Under the pieces are notes generated by a model that was not told the origin of the DNA, searched no databases, and saw only the letters and a list, made by a program, of their open reading frames with translations. From Corynebacterium massiliense DSM 45435 (GTDB lineage Bacteria > Actinomycetota > Actinomycetes > Mycobacteriales > Mycobacteriaceae): 64,000 nt of DNA. The DNA is taken from contig NZ_CP063189.1 of NCBI RefSeq assembly GCF_028609805.1, forward strand, positions 1,116,001 through 1,180,000. The letters run 5' to 3'. The translations under genes and the position numbers were made by a program. Of this stretch, positions 63,982 to 64,000 are shown one piece after another; the first letter of the stretch is position 1, and each line of letters opens with the position of its first letter.

Positions 63982-64000
63982 TTAGCCCACCGATCCTTCC
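63982..64000 (-). CDS. sufB: SufB, last five codons (cut by right edge)
   Basis: The minus strand entering the window reads Glu-Gly-Ser-Val-Gly-stop, matching the usual actinobacterial SufB C-terminus, immediately before sufD as in the conserved sufB-D-C-S-U-T order. The identification rests mainly on position. Confidence 0.65.

Overview
The window is a high-GC actinobacterial chromosome segment, almost certainly from Corynebacterium. The main support is: a Pup/PafA/Dop/ARC locus without proteasome genes; mycothiol synthesis (mshC); polyprenol-phosphate mannose synthase beside Lnt; RbpA; HelY; the acn-acnR pair with a recognisable AcnR operator; a RipA-type NlpC/P60 hydrolase; an aspartase with a basic N-terminal tail; and many genes with a TAnnnT -10 box 6-8 nt before the start codon, the layout of leaderless corynebacterial mRNAs. 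It is mostly core genome. I found no prophage, insertion sequence, CRISPR array, rRNA or integrase.

Layout. 1-10 kb: a ThiD-TenA fusion cut by the left edge, ndh, a cyclopropane-synthase-like gene, a DyP peroxidase, a YceI lipid-binding protein with a small zinc-knuckle protein, rbpA, and the ppm1/lnt/fxsA cluster. 10-17 kb: a CobG-like remnant, an orphan AbiEi-like gene, an SDR, an M24 peptidase, helY and tatC/tatA. 17.6-26.8 kb: pafC-pafB-pafA-pup-dop-arc, trmI and an M18 aminopeptidase. 26.8-39 kb: a RecB-like nuclease, fhs, a C4-dicarboxylate carrier with aspartase, HAD phosphatase, mshC, uppP, a lipoprotein, pyrD, a PEBP protein and tRNA-Leu(GAG). 39-47.4 kb: an acetyltransferase, a TVP38-like membrane protein, three conserved proteins of unknown role, ferrochelatase, the RipA-like hydrolase and a DUF6676-type protein. 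47.4-59.6 kb: acn, acnR, a single-chain ECF-type transporter with a nucleoside hydrolase, an ACT/UPF0210 pair and an ABC-F protein. 59.6-64 kb: the suf iron-sulfur operon, cut inside sufB.

How the genes fit together. The suf operon supplies clusters to aconitase and probably to the C-terminal cysteines of ferrochelatase. AcnR represses acn through an operator abutting its -10 box. Pup is activated by Dop, ligated by PafA and read by ARC, but ARC lacks a proteasome-docking tail and no prcBA genes are present, so pupylation here probably drives unfolding rather than proteolysis. The carrier and AspA exchange C4-dicarboxylates and make fumarate from aspartate. The Ppm1/Lnt pair and UppP serve the envelope.

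The least ordinary items are: (i) an 11-mer, GCTTGCCGATG, that recurs ten times by my reading; (ii) an ECF transporter with S, T and two complementary half-degenerate ATPase domains on one chain; (iii) divergent leaderless promoters that overlap so far that two polymerases could not bind together; (iv) a CobG-like protein without its cofactor domain; (v) an AT-richer orphan AbiEi-like gene. None is clearly a new system. Expected-frequency statements are rough hand estimates, and homology calls come from recognising motifs and families, not from a search.
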